Part shown: positions 53,418-61,790 of the stretch, in pieces
How the letters are laid out: the number at the start of each line of letters is the position of its first letter
Position numbering within the stretch: the first letter of the stretch is position 1
Origin: Banduia mediterranea
GTDB taxonomy: Bacteria; Pseudomonadota; Gammaproteobacteria; Nevskiales; Nevskiaceae
Assembly: GCF_031846245.1 (NCBI RefSeq)
Contig: NZ_JAVRIC010000017.1
Span: forward strand, 1-64,000
Direction of reading: 5' to 3'
Length of the DNA: 64,000 nt
Program-made: the position numbers and the translations under genes
The notes under the pieces: generated by a model
Told to the model about the DNA's origin: nothing
Seen by the model: the letters and a program-made list of their open reading frames with translations, nothing else
Database searches by the model: none

Positions 53418-54515
53418 CTACGGCTTGTCGCCTTCGAACGGACTCTGCCGGTACCGCTCCCAGTGTTCGCTGAGTTCGCGTACCACCGGGCTGCCGACCC
53501 GCCAGTGAGCTTCAACGGCGGGGCCCATCGCGCCGAAACCATCGATTTCGCGTGCCAGGCTGTCTGCGGCGGACAGGCCGGTGGGCTGCATGCTGAAGTT
53601 GCTGCCCGTGCGCAGCAGCATCACCCGCTGGAAATCGGCTTTGCCGCCAGCCTCGAGGAAACGGATCGCCTCGAGTATGCCGCTGTCTTCCACTGCGGTG
53701 GTGACGAATTCGCCCTGGCCGTGCGTCCAATAGTGGACCCAGTCGTTGGCCCATTGGTTGAGCAGCTTGCCGTGCCAGAAAGTGCTGGCGGAGATATTGT
53801 CGCCCTGCATCACCCGTGGCGGCTTTTGCGCGGCGGGAAACGTGGTGTAGCCCGCGCGGATCGTCGCAAGGGTCTTGTTGTCGTCCAGCTTGATGTCGCG
53901 GGTCAGCTCATAGGCCCAGTCGCCGAGCCTGGGGTTGAGCTTGAAGACCTTGCCCTGGCTGGTGTCTACCGGTTCGGAATATGGCGTCTTGTGGTGCAAC
54001 GGGATATAGCCGGTGGTCCAGCCCTCCGGAATTTCGCGCGCGTCAATTTCGTAACCCCAGTCGCCGTTGACGACCCACTTCCCCCAGACCGCCGAACCGA
54101 CGGTGGCGTCGTTGGGGTCGATGCCGGCAATGCCGCCGATCAGCCAGTACGCCTGGCTGAAATCGAAGCGTGGGTCCATGCCCATTGCCATGACGCTGGC
54201 CGCCGCACGGTCTGCCGTGAGGCCGGTGTAGGTGACCAGCACGCCGCGCTTGCGATCCAGGCAGGCAGCATGGGTGCTTTGCGGCAGTGGCATGCAATCC
54301 AGAGGTGAGTGGCCATCGATGCCGCGTTCGTACCAATGCTGGAATTCGCCGGCATCGTCGCCGCTGTCCGCGCCCAGTTCATAGTTGACCAGTACCACCA
54401 CGCGGATCGGGAGCGGTGCCGTGGTATCGGTGGCCGTTGCCGTCGGCGGATTCAGGCTGGTGCCGAGCAGGCCCAGTGACACGACGGTTTGGCGGAAAAG
54501 AGTTCGTAACCGCAT
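53418..54515 (-). CDS. NUP-family protein 2, exported
   Basis: A 365-residue NUP-family protein with an ordinary signal peptide (SLGLLGTSLNPPTATATD) and no further membrane segment. It has the family blocks IRVVVLVNYELGADSGDDA, VMAMGMDPRFDFSQAYWLIG, EIDAREIPEGWTTGYIPL, FWHGKLLNQWANDWVHYW and VMLLRTGSNFSMQPTG. An insert with two cysteines (DCMPLPQSTHAACLDRKRG) near residue 75 distinguishes it. It lies on the opposite strand to its neighbours and is bracketed by palindromic repeats and AEC tail copies, suggesting it arrived by duplication or insertion. Confidence 0.87.
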   Translation of the reverse strand: MRLRTLFRQTVVSLGLLGTSLNPPTATATDTTAPLPIRVVVLVNYELGADSGDDAGEFQHWYERGIDGHSPLDCMPLPQSTHAACLDRKRGVLVTYTGLTADRAAASVMAMGMDPRFDFSQAYWLIGGIAGIDPNDATVGSAVWGKWVVNGDWGYEIDAREIPEGWTTGYIPLHHKTPYSEPVDTSQGKVFKLNPRLGDWAYELTRDIKLDDNKTLATIRAGYTTFPAAQKPPRVMQGDNISASTFWHGKLLNQWANDWVHYWTHGQGEFVTTAVEDSGILEAIRFLEAGGKADFQRVMLLRTGSNFSMQPTGLSAADSLAREIDGFGAMGPAVEAHWRVGSPVVRELSEHWERYRQSPFEGDKP

Positions 54516-54544
54516 TTTGGATTTTCCTCGGTTTCGATGGTTTG

Positions 54545-54620
54545 TTTTGCGCAAAGACGCCAAGAACAGCTTTTATTCAAGCCGTTTCTTCCTTTGCGCC
54601 GTTCACGTCTTTGCGGGAAC
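54545..54620. repeat. CTTTGCGCC-type palindromic element, copy
   Basis: TTGCGCAAAGACGCCAAG and CTTTGCGCCGTTCACGTCTT are the arms. It borders NUP 2 at its 5' side and lies just before the AEC tail fragment. Confidence 0.65.
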
Positions 54621-54644
54621 GCTGCTTTTCTGGGGGTGCCACTT

Positions 54645-54716
54645 CTTCACGCTTGCCGCTATGTGGTGACGATCAATCTCGGCATGTTTGTGCTCGGTGT
54701 GGCCGGAGCAATCTAA
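54645..54716 (+). pseudogene. 3' fragment of a second AEC permease gene
   Basis: VVTINLGMFVLGVAGAI and a stop (54663-54716) repeat almost exactly the end of the AEC protein at 52.3 kb (AVTINLGMFVLGSIGAI). Upstream a shifted frame gives TLAAM, matching TTIAAA of the intact protein, so a frameshift is present. Only about 24 codons remain. Synonymous differences show the copy is old, not an assembly duplicate. Confidence 0.8.
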
Positions 54717-54786
54717 GCGCCCTGAGCGAGGCCCCACACTCGGCCGGGCTGGTGTACCGGACCGGGTGCGAGCCGGCGTGGCGCTG

Positions 54787-55698
54787 CTATCGGCTTTCGG
54801 TCATCGCGTAGTCGGTGCGCTGGCGAGCGAGGATGTGTTCGGCGGCGCTGATGCCGGACTGCGCCGCGCCGTCGGTCGGTGCGACCCAGGTCTCAGGGTT
54901 CGGGTGGTGGAAGAACACCAGTGAACGGCGCGCCTGCGGGGTCGCCTGCGGCGGAGGGTTGACTACTCGGTGCAGGTTGGCCGGAATGCGTCCTCCGGAC
55001 CACAGGTGCACCAGGTCACCGGCCTGCAGGAGGTAGGCGTCATCTCGTAGGCGTACCGGTACCCAGGCCTGTTCGGGACCGATTGCGGCTTCGAGCCCGC
55101 CGGGGGCGTCATCGGCCCACAGCAGGGTGATGCCGCCGATATCGGTGTGCGCGTGGGCACGCAGGCGACCGCTCGGTGGGGCGCCGGTCTGCGCGTGGAA
55201 ATGATTGAGCACCAGGTTCGAATGTTGTCGCAGCGTCCACGCCGGCAGGTCGGACTCGGGAAGCTTTAGCCCCTGCGCGATCATCCGGGTGAGCCGGCTC
55301 GACAGGCTATGCATGGAGGCGTAAAGCCGGGTCCAGGCTTGGCTGAAGCCAGGCGGGTGCTGTGGCCAAAGCGGGAAGCTGGTGGCCCAAGCCGCATCAT
55401 CGAGCTGCGATTGGCCAGCCGCCAGCCGGACCTCGAAGCGTTCGTGCAGATCGGCTTTCGGTCCGGATTCGTTCACCGGTTGCCAGCCATACCAGGGGCC
55501 GTCACCGGGCCAGATGACTTTCTGCTTCTCGTCGCGTGGCAGGGCGAAGAACTGATCACCGGTGCGGACCACGGCTTCACGTTCTGCGGTGGGGATACCG
55601 TGCCCGACCACGAAGACGCAGGAAGCTGCAATCAATGCGTTGACGAGGTCCTCGGCGCTGGCGGTCTGGAGATCGATGACGGGAACGGTGGCGGTCAT
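54787..55698 (-). CDS. Isopenicillin-N-synthase-like Fe(II) dioxygenase 1
   Basis: A 303-residue cytoplasmic enzyme of the DIOX_N/2OG-FeII_Oxy family. Iron ligands are His184 and Asp186 (HAHTDIGGIT) and His243 (NLHRVVNP); Arg258 in ARRSLVFF binds the 2-oxoglutarate carboxylate. The family also includes fungal thymine 7-hydroxylase, so a nucleobase substrate is possible in this context but unproven. The ATG overlaps the MFS stop by ATGA, coupling it to that transporter. Confidence 0.88.
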   Translation of the reverse strand: MTATVPVIDLQTASAEDLVNALIAASCVFVVGHGIPTAEREAVVRTGDQFFALPRDEKQKVIWPGDGPWYGWQPVNESGPKADLHERFEVRLAAGQSQLDDAAWATSFPLWPQHPPGFSQAWTRLYASMHSLSSRLTRMIAQGLKLPESDLPAWTLRQHSNLVLNHFHAQTGAPPSGRLRAHAHTDIGGITLLWADDAPGGLEAAIGPEQAWVPVRLRDDAYLLQAGDLVHLWSGGRIPANLHRVVNPPPQATPQARRSLVFFHHPNPETWVAPTDGAAQSGISAAEHILARQRTDYAMTESR

Positions 55699-56924
55699 GG
55701 CTGGGCTCCTGGAGTGTCAAATTGGGGCGCCGCCTCGTTCGGCGCTTCACGGTTGCGCTTCTGCGGTACCGCCAGGCAGATGCAGGTGGCCATTGCCAGA
55801 TAGCAGAACGTGACGAATCGCAGGCAGAAATAGGTGTCGAAACGTTGCACCAGTTGGGCGCTCAAATACGGACTGATGGCCTGGCCGGCCGCGCCGCAGA
55901 ACAGCAGGAAGGTCACGACACGCTGTGGGTGGCGGACCAGGGTGGCCGCAAAGCTCAGGCTCAGTTTCAACATGCCGGCGTTGGCGATGCCGAGCAGCAG
56001 GGTCACGGTCAGCACGCTTGCGGCGGTGCTTGAGGTCCACACCAGGCATGAACCGAACACCGAACTGATCGCGATCAGCGGCAGCAGAGTCTTGAGCTTG
56101 AAACCTTGCAGCAAAGCCACCAGTGTCAGCTGTCCGATGACCATGCCGGTCCAGTAGCGGCTGATACCGCCAGTGCTTTGCGCATAAGCGAATTGCAGAT
56201 GTTGTTCCAGGTGCTGGGGTAGCCAGATCAGCATCGACACTTGGCCCAGCATGTAGAAAAACAGCGCGGCGGCGCAGAGCCAGACGGCAGCCGGCCAGCG
56301 TTCGCGCCGACTGGGTTCATTGATTTCGCGAACCGACGGCGGGTAGCGGCTGCTCCAGGCCAACAGCACGATCAGTGCGCAGATGACGGCCAGGACGATG
56401 TAACTGGTATTCCAAGGCAGGCCGTGAGCGATGAATGCGGCCGCTGTCGGCGCGCTGACGATGCCGGCGAGAGCGAAGCAGAGATCGGTGCACAGCATCG
56501 CCACGGCCTGACTGCGCCCCGTATAGCTCAGCGCCAGCGTGACCGCGCCACCGCTGAGGCCGAGCCCGCCGACAGTCCCTACAATGAACAACAGCGCCGC
56601 CAGCAGCAGCCAGCTGCTGCTGAGCACTATCGCCAGCAACGCGGCAGCGGCGATGCAGTAACAGCTGATGAAGGCCTTGCGCAGCCCGCTCCATTCGAAA
56701 TAGATCAGGCTCAACAGGGTGCCGAACATCACTCCACTGCTGAGGTAGGAAAAGTGCGCCGCGACTTCGGTGAGCGGTCTGCTGAAGTGTTGCGCCATTG
56801 GGCCACTGATCGCGCCGATCTGAGAAATCAGGCCGGACAGGACGAAGTAGCAGAGGAAGCTGCCGAGCGTCAGCCGGACGAGATTGGCGTCCGGCCAGCG
56901 CATACGCGTCGGTCGGATGCGCAT
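55695..56924 (-). CDS. MFS transporter, TsgA-like
   Basis: A roughly 409-residue protein with 12 predicted helices. The first part (LTLGSFLCYFVLSGLISQIG, HFSYLSSGVMFGTLLSLIYF) resembles TsgA/FucP-type MFS members. ATG at 56924 or 56903 is preferred; the longer open frame includes a vestige of another gene. It is coupled by ATGA to dioxygenase 1, so it probably transports that enzyme's substrate or product. Confidence 0.82.
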   Translation of the reverse strand: MRIRPTRMRWPDANLVRLTLGSFLCYFVLSGLISQIGAISGPMAQHFSRPLTEVAAHFSYLSSGVMFGTLLSLIYFEWSGLRKAFISCYCIAAAALLAIVLSSSWLLLAALLFIVGTVGGLGLSGGAVTLALSYTGRSQAVAMLCTDLCFALAGIVSAPTAAAFIAHGLPWNTSYIVLAVICALIVLLAWSSRYPPSVREINEPSRRERWPAAVWLCAAALFFYMLGQVSMLIWLPQHLEQHLQFAYAQSTGGISRYWTGMVIGQLTLVALLQGFKLKTLLPLIAISSVFGSCLVWTSSTAASVLTVTLLLGIANAGMLKLSLSFAATLVRHPQRVVTFLLFCGAAGQAISPYLSAQLVQRFDTYFCLRFVTFCYLAMATCICLAVPQKRNREAPNEAAPQFDTPGAQP

Positions 56925-57244
56925 CTCAGTGCTGCTCGCCGTCGGAAAGCGCCACCGTCGAGACCCCATCTTCGCATTGAACCGCGGTGGCAAAGCGCTG
57001 ACGGTTGCCGGTCCGCGATCGGTCTCGGGTACCACGAACCGGTTGATGCCGTGGTCGATGCGTCATGAGACTCACTGATTGAGCAGCGAAACGAATACCG
57101 GTGGGCCCCGTCGGGGGGCGTGTGGCTGTCGCCGGTCTACGGTATTGCAGCTCCCGCGCCGCCGAGATGACCATGATCAAGGTCGTGATCGCGGTGGGCA
57201 GCGGCAGAGTCGGGTGGCGAATCACCTCAGCGTCTCGGTATGAA
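56925..57244. other. Gap with short adenine deaminase vestige
   Basis: On the minus strand at 57030-57062 the sequence encodes RIDHGIN-RFVV. Twenty-one bases are identical to the adenine deaminase gene at 61003-61023, and the following bases match a point 75 bp further into that gene, as if an internal piece had been deleted. Nothing else in the gap looks coding. Confidence 0.5.
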
Positions 57245-58690
57245 TTAATGGTGGCGTGGAAGGCACAGCTTGTAGCGCTTGCACAGAAACGAGTAGCTGA
57301 CCGGCTCGACATCGTTCAGCGAGTCCCAGCCACGGCGTTTGAATGCGGCGGCGAAGCTCTCAACGCGCTTGTCATAGTCCTTGAGCAGTTTCTGCTTGAC
57401 GGGCTCCTCGACGAAGGCGAACTGCAGAGAGTTGCGGCCCATCTGCACGATCTCCTCCCAGGACAGGTTGAATTCCTTCACGGCCACGTAGTACTCGTCG
57501 CTCATGTTCGAATCCCACATGCCGCGATCATCGGTGGACAGCGCCACCGGAATGCCGATGCGCAGGTATTCCGGGAACGGATGCTGGGAATAATCGCTGA
57601 CGTATTCGAGCAACAGGTTGCTGATCAGGTTGATCTCGACCAGATAGGGACCGTGGCGCATCAGCAGCATCGTGTCCGGATCGCTGATCAGGTTGACGCC
57701 GTGGCCGATGCGCTCGGCGCCCAGCAGCAGCGTGTCGCGGACGTGCTCGTTGGGTTCGTCCACCTCGCCGCCATGAATCGACAGCTTGATGTCCGGGTAG
57801 TGGCGGCGCAGTTCGCGCAAGGTCGGCAGGAAGCGCAGCGGATAGCCCTTGTCATTGTCCTCGCGTCCGACCATGTTGATGCCCACGAACAGATCGCGGT
57901 TGCGGTCGACGAAGGCGTACAGGGTCTTGAGAATCTCCTCGGCGTTCGGCAGGAAACGCAGTAGCGTGATCTGCAGACGCAGGGTTACGCCGGTGGCCTT
58001 GGCATCCTTCCGTGCCAGCCGCTCGCGGTAGATGTCCACGACCTCATCGGGCGGGAACACGCTGCCGTCCGGTTTGAGCGCGCCGAAAGCGCCATGCTGC
58101 AATTCGAGATAGCTCAGGCCTTCGGCGCCGAAGGCCTGCATGTCACGCACCATCATGTCGGCCCAGATGTACGGGTTGTTGGATACGTCGTTGAGGCGCT
58201 GCCAGTGCGCGCCGAAGAATTCGTTGCGGCCCTCGTAGGGCTGGTCCAGGCGGATGCTGTCAAGCCAGCCAGCCTTCTCGCGCGGGCTGAGATCCTGCAG
58301 GCGCTTGTACTCGCGCTTCTCGCAGGCATCGAGCTTGTCGTAGTTGGAGGCCTGCAGATTGCGGAACAGCAGCAGGTAGGGCGCCATGCCGAACTCGTTG
58401 GTGCCGTAGTTCTCGCAGTTCTCTATACGCACCTTGGTGTAGTAGGTGTAGCCCTTGTCGGCCTGTGCCAGAGTGGCGTCCCATAGCCATTCCGACAGCA
58501 CTCCGCCGGAGAGATGGTTGTGCAGATCGCCGCCCTTGGGCAGTGCATACAGGAAGGTGTACAGCTGTTCCGGCGTGGCTTCGGCCTTGAGCTTTTCGAA
58601 CCAGGCTTGCGCCGCTTGCGCCGGTGCGCCCAGCGCAGTGATTGCCAACACCATCGCGTTCGCAAGCAGGACCAATCTACGCATCGACAT
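57245..58690 (-). CDS. Exported adenosine deaminase (ADGF-like)
   Basis: A 481-residue zinc deaminase with a signal peptide (RLVLLANAMVLAITALGAPAQA) that places it in the periplasm or outside. Metal and catalytic motifs: GGDLHNHLSGG (His-x-His), LSIHGGEVDEPN (His and catalytic Glu), GAERIGHGVNLI and PVALSTDDRGM (Asp pair). The extended N-terminal region before the barrel resembles adenosine-deaminase growth factors rather than cytosolic Add. It would turn external adenosine into inosine. It is 22 bp downstream of the exported phosphorylase-like gene. Confidence 0.9.
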   Translation of the reverse strand: MSMRRLVLLANAMVLAITALGAPAQAAQAWFEKLKAEATPEQLYTFLYALPKGGDLHNHLSGGVLSEWLWDATLAQADKGYTYYTKVRIENCENYGTNEFGMAPYLLLFRNLQASNYDKLDACEKREYKRLQDLSPREKAGWLDSIRLDQPYEGRNEFFGAHWQRLNDVSNNPYIWADMMVRDMQAFGAEGLSYLELQHGAFGALKPDGSVFPPDEVVDIYRERLARKDAKATGVTLRLQITLLRFLPNAEEILKTLYAFVDRNRDLFVGINMVGREDNDKGYPLRFLPTLRELRRHYPDIKLSIHGGEVDEPNEHVRDTLLLGAERIGHGVNLISDPDTMLLMRHGPYLVEINLISNLLLEYVSDYSQHPFPEYLRIGIPVALSTDDRGMWDSNMSDEYYVAVKEFNLSWEEIVQMGRNSLQFAFVEEPVKQKLLKDYDKRVESFAAAFKRRGWDSLNDVEPVSYSFLCKRYKLCLPRHH

Positions 58691-58712
58691 CCCCGAATTT
58701 TCGTCTGTTGAG

Positions 58713-59558
58713 TTACAGCGAGTTGAGCAGGTGCAAGGAGAACAGGGCCGCCTGCTTCGCGGCGATCGGCCCCAGGCGCAGATAGTCGTCGTTCGGCGCT
58801 TCCTGTGCCACATTGCTGCCGCCGCGCACCACCAGGAACGGCACGCCCAGATACGCGCAAACGTGCCCGAGCGGTGCGGATTCCATCTCCATGATGTCCA
58901 CCTTGAACTGTTCGCGCAGCGTGTCGATGCGCTGTTGCGTCACGCCGAACAGATCGGATGAAGCGACCACGCCACGCCGCGCCTTGACCGTATAGGTCGA
59001 GCCATTCGCCGTGACCTCCGGGCCTTCATAGCTGGCGATGGCCTGGTCGGCGATCTTCAGCAGCGCATCGGGTGGCGAGAATGCGTTCTCCATCTCGGCA
59101 CCGTCGTCGGGGCCGTTCATCGGGCGGTACACCATGTCCTTGCGCGTCAGCGAGCCATAGTCATGTTCGTAGAGCGCGGTGGCCACGATCACGTCACCGG
59201 TGCGCAACTGCTGGTTGATGCGTGCGCCGGTGCCACTCATCAGTACCAGCCGAGGCTTGAACTCGCTGATGAACAGGGTGCTGGTCATGCCGGTAAAGGT
59301 CTTGCCGATGCCGGTGATCGCCACGATCACCGGCTTGCCGTCGATATGGCCCTGCCAGTAGGGAATGCCCCACAAGGATTTCTTCTCGGCATCCTTCATC
59401 GCCTCGATGAACGGCGGAATCTCCTGCGGCACGGCGCCGAGGATCAGAATAGTGTCGCTGGGCTTGTAGTGCGTCGGCGTGGCCGGCGCCTCGGCGGCCT
59501 GGGCCAGTCCGGTGACGAGCAGCAGCCCGCCGAGCAGTGTCCTGATGATGGCTTTCAT
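58713..59558 (-). CDS. Exported nucleoside phosphorylase-like protein
   Basis: A 281-residue PNP_UDP_1 protein with signal peptide (GGLLLVTGLAQA). Family blocks: ILILGAVPQEIPPF near residue 38, VLMSGTGARIN near 105, IMEMESAPLGHVCAYLGVPF near 222 with the ribose-binding Glu pair, and VRGGSNVAQE near 245. MTA/SAH nucleosidases have a catalytic Asp where this has Asn249, as in 6-oxopurine phosphorylases of the trimeric type. It therefore probably acts on inosine or guanosine. The 15-bp gap to NUP 3 and 22-bp gap to the deaminase show an operon. Confidence 0.85.
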   Translation of the reverse strand: MKAIIRTLLGGLLLVTGLAQAAEAPATPTHYKPSDTILILGAVPQEIPPFIEAMKDAEKKSLWGIPYWQGHIDGKPVIVAITGIGKTFTGMTSTLFISEFKPRLVLMSGTGARINQQLRTGDVIVATALYEHDYGSLTRKDMVYRPMNGPDDGAEMENAFSPPDALLKIADQAIASYEGPEVTANGSTYTVKARRGVVASSDLFGVTQQRIDTLREQFKVDIMEMESAPLGHVCAYLGVPFLVVRGGSNVAQEAPNDDYLRLGPIAAKQAALFSLHLLNSL

Positions 59559-59573
59559 GCCTGGGTCTTCCGT

Positions 59574-60623
59574 TCAGTTCGAGGAGGGTGTGGCATCGCG
59601 GTATCGCGGCCAGTCGGAGAGCAGTTCGTCGACGACCACGCCGCCGACCTGATAGGCCGCTTCCAGCGCCGGGCGTCCGTTCTCCGGGTAGGGCGCCGTC
59701 GTGCTCCAGGCGGCGGTCTTGCCCTTGGGCGGCATCGAGTAGTTGCTGGCCGTGCGCAGCACCATCACACGGTCCAGATCGACCCGCTGCGTGCGCGACA
59801 GGCGGCGCAGCGCGGTCAGGGTGCCGCTGTCCTCCATCTCGCCCATCATGAAATTGCGGTCCGCGCCGGCCTGCAGGCGCACCCAGTCGTTGGCCCATTG
59901 GTTGAGCTTCTCGCCATGCCAGTAGGTGCTGGCCGATAGACTCTCGCCCATGGTCACGAACGGTGGTTTGACCGCGTTCGGGTAGCCCTTGAACTGCTTG
60001 CGGAATTCGGCGATGCCGCGGCTGTCCGCCACCGGATGATCCTTGCTCAGCGCGTAGGCCCATTCGGCGAGTTCGACATTGAGCGGGAAGTGGATCGTGT
60101 CCACGGTCCAGCCGTCGGCCTTGTCGTTGGGTTTCTTGGCACCGAGCGGCAGCAGGCCGTAGGGCCAGTCCTCGGGAATTTCGCGTCCGTCGATTTCGTA
60201 GAGCAGATCGCCGTCGACCACGGCGCGTGCCCAGGCGGCCGTGCCCAGCGAGACGTCCTCGGGGTCGCCGCCGGCGATGCCGGCGACCAGCCAGTACGCG
60301 CGGCTCAGATCGAAGCGCGGGTCCAGGCCCAGCGCCATGATCGAGGCCGTGGCATTGGTGATGCCGCCGCCGGTGCAGATCGCCAGCAGGCCGTCGTCAT
60401 TCATGCGCAGCGCGTATTCGCCGAGCGGAAACGGGAATTCACGATCGAGCTTGCGCCGCTCCACCCAGAGCTGGAACTCGCCGGGATCGTCGCCGGTGGG
60501 TTCGCCGTTTTCGAACATCGAGACGACCACCACCTTGACCGGTATGGGTTCGGCGACGGCAGCACAAGCCAGCACCAGTGCGCCGGCGGCGAGCGCCGCA
60601 TTCAGGAGCTTGAATCGGGACAT
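59574..60623 (-). CDS. NUP-family protein 3, exported
   Basis: A 349-residue NUP-family protein with signal peptide (GALVLACAAVA) and soluble mature part. Blocks: VKVVVVSMFENGEPTGDDPG, IMALGLDPRFDLSRAYWLVA, EIDGREIPEDWPYGLLPL, YWHGEKLNQWANDWVRLQ, FMMGEMEDSGTLTAL and VMVLRTASNYSMPPKG. It stands first in the cluster with the exported phosphorylase-like protein and deaminase, so the three probably act on the same nucleosides in the periplasm. Confidence 0.88.
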   Translation of the reverse strand: MSRFKLLNAALAAGALVLACAAVAEPIPVKVVVVSMFENGEPTGDDPGEFQLWVERRKLDREFPFPLGEYALRMNDDGLLAICTGGGITNATASIMALGLDPRFDLSRAYWLVAGIAGGDPEDVSLGTAAWARAVVDGDLLYEIDGREIPEDWPYGLLPLGAKKPNDKADGWTVDTIHFPLNVELAEWAYALSKDHPVADSRGIAEFRKQFKGYPNAVKPPFVTMGESLSASTYWHGEKLNQWANDWVRLQAGADRNFMMGEMEDSGTLTALRRLSRTQRVDLDRVMVLRTASNYSMPPKGKTAAWSTTAPYPENGRPALEAAYQVGGVVVDELLSDWPRYRDATPSSN

Positions 60624-60666
60624 CGGGTTTCCTGTAGTCGGGGTCGCTGTCTGTCCGAAGCGGATC

Positions 60667-61683
60667 TCAGGCAGCGGCAAGCTGGTGGTCGAGCATTGCC
60701 AGATAGCGCGCGCGTTGCGCATCGTCGATCCAGGCCACGACGAAGGCATTGCGTACCAGCTGTGTGATCTCGTCCAGGCTCAGGCCGCCCTCCTCGTGCA
60801 ATGCCAGCAGGTTTTCGTTGACGTAGGCGCGAAAGTACGCAGGGTCGTCGGAGTTGATCGTGGCGCGCATGCCCAGTTCCAGCATGCGACGGATGTGCGT
60901 GGCCGTGAGGTCCTGAACCACGAAGCGGTTGGACACAGGACACACCGTCAGGCCCAAGCCGCGTTGCACGATGTCCGCGCAGATCGCGGGGTCTTCGAGC
61001 GAGTTGATGCCGTGGTCGATGCGGTCCACGCCAATCTCGTCCAGACATTGGCGGATGTGGCCCAGCGTGTTCTCCTGGTTCACGTCGCAATGCATCGTCA
61101 GGCGGTAGCCCTCGGCGCGGGCGCGTTTGAACACCTCGGCGAACTTGCTGGGCGGGTTGCCCTTTTCGTCCGAATCCAGACCCACGCCGACGATCCAGTC
61201 CTTGTAGGGCAAGGATTGTTCCAGCGCTTCCATCGCCGATTCGGCGCTCATGTCGCGCAGAAAACACAGGATCAGCTGGGACTCGATACCGAGTTCGGCG
61301 GCCGCCTGCTTCTGGGCCAGACGAATGCCGGTGATCACGGTTTCGAAACTCACGCCGCGACTGGTATGCGCCTGCGGGTCGAAGAACGGTTCGCAGTAGA
61401 GCACGTTCTGCTCGCGCGCCTTCTTCAGGTAGGCGTAGCTCAGCTCGTAGAAGTCCTGCTCCGTGAGCAGCACGCGCATCGCGCTGTAGTAGATCGCCAG
61501 AAACGACGGCAGGTCATGGAAGTCGTAGGCCGCGACCAGCGCCTCGGGCGTGTCGTAATCCAGTGCCACGCCGTTGCGCTGCGCCAGCGCGAAGCTCAGC
61601 TCCGGTTCCAGCGTGCCTTCGAGGTGGACGTGCAACTCGGCTTTCGGCAGTTTCGCGATCAGTTCTTGTGCGGGTGTCGGCAT
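60667..61683 (-). CDS. Adenine deaminase, adenosine-deaminase fold
   Basis: A 338-residue cytoplasmic zinc enzyme. LHVHLEG (His18, His20), MHCDVNQENT, DRIDHGINSLED and TINSDDPAYF are the metal and catalytic motifs. The stretch GVGLDSDEKGNPPSKF and the lack of an adenosine-type GDE segment place it with Aah1-type adenine deaminases (as PA0148), giving hypoxanthine for xanthine dehydrogenase. No signal peptide is present. It is divergent from dioxygenase 2 across a strong palindrome. Confidence 0.9.
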   Translation of the reverse strand: MPTPAQELIAKLPKAELHVHLEGTLEPELSFALAQRNGVALDYDTPEALVAAYDFHDLPSFLAIYYSAMRVLLTEQDFYELSYAYLKKAREQNVLYCEPFFDPQAHTSRGVSFETVITGIRLAQKQAAAELGIESQLILCFLRDMSAESAMEALEQSLPYKDWIVGVGLDSDEKGNPPSKFAEVFKRARAEGYRLTMHCDVNQENTLGHIRQCLDEIGVDRIDHGINSLEDPAICADIVQRGLGLTVCPVSNRFVVQDLTATHIRRMLELGMRATINSDDPAYFRAYVNENLLALHEEGGLSLDEITQLVRNAFVVAWIDDAQRARYLAMLDHQLAAA

Positions 61684-61743
61684 GGTTGGCGGTCGGCGGT
61701 GGCGGCAGGCTTTCGAAAAGGCCGGCGCGGCTGGCTGGAAAAG

Positions 61744-61778
61744 TGCATGCAACCGTATGCAACGATTGTGCACAATCG
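61744..61778. promoter_or_regulatory. Operator region between adenine deaminase and dioxygenase 2
   Basis: CGATTGTG-CACAATCG (61763-61778) is a perfect 16-bp palindrome, 12 bp before the dioxygenase ATG. Immediately upstream lie two direct copies, TGCATGCAAC and CGTATGCAAC (61744-61763). The ATTGT/ACAAT arms fit a dimeric GntR/FCD-type operator. GTATGCAA recurs at 46508 and 46705. The link to the local GntR protein is inference. Confidence 0.65.
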
Positions 61779-61790
61779 AGTTCTTCAGCC

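Noticed and set aside
57101-57964. A 287-codon plus-strand frame opposite the ADGF-like gene
   Set aside because: It is antisense to a gene with full zinc-site motifs and signal peptide and has no features of its own.
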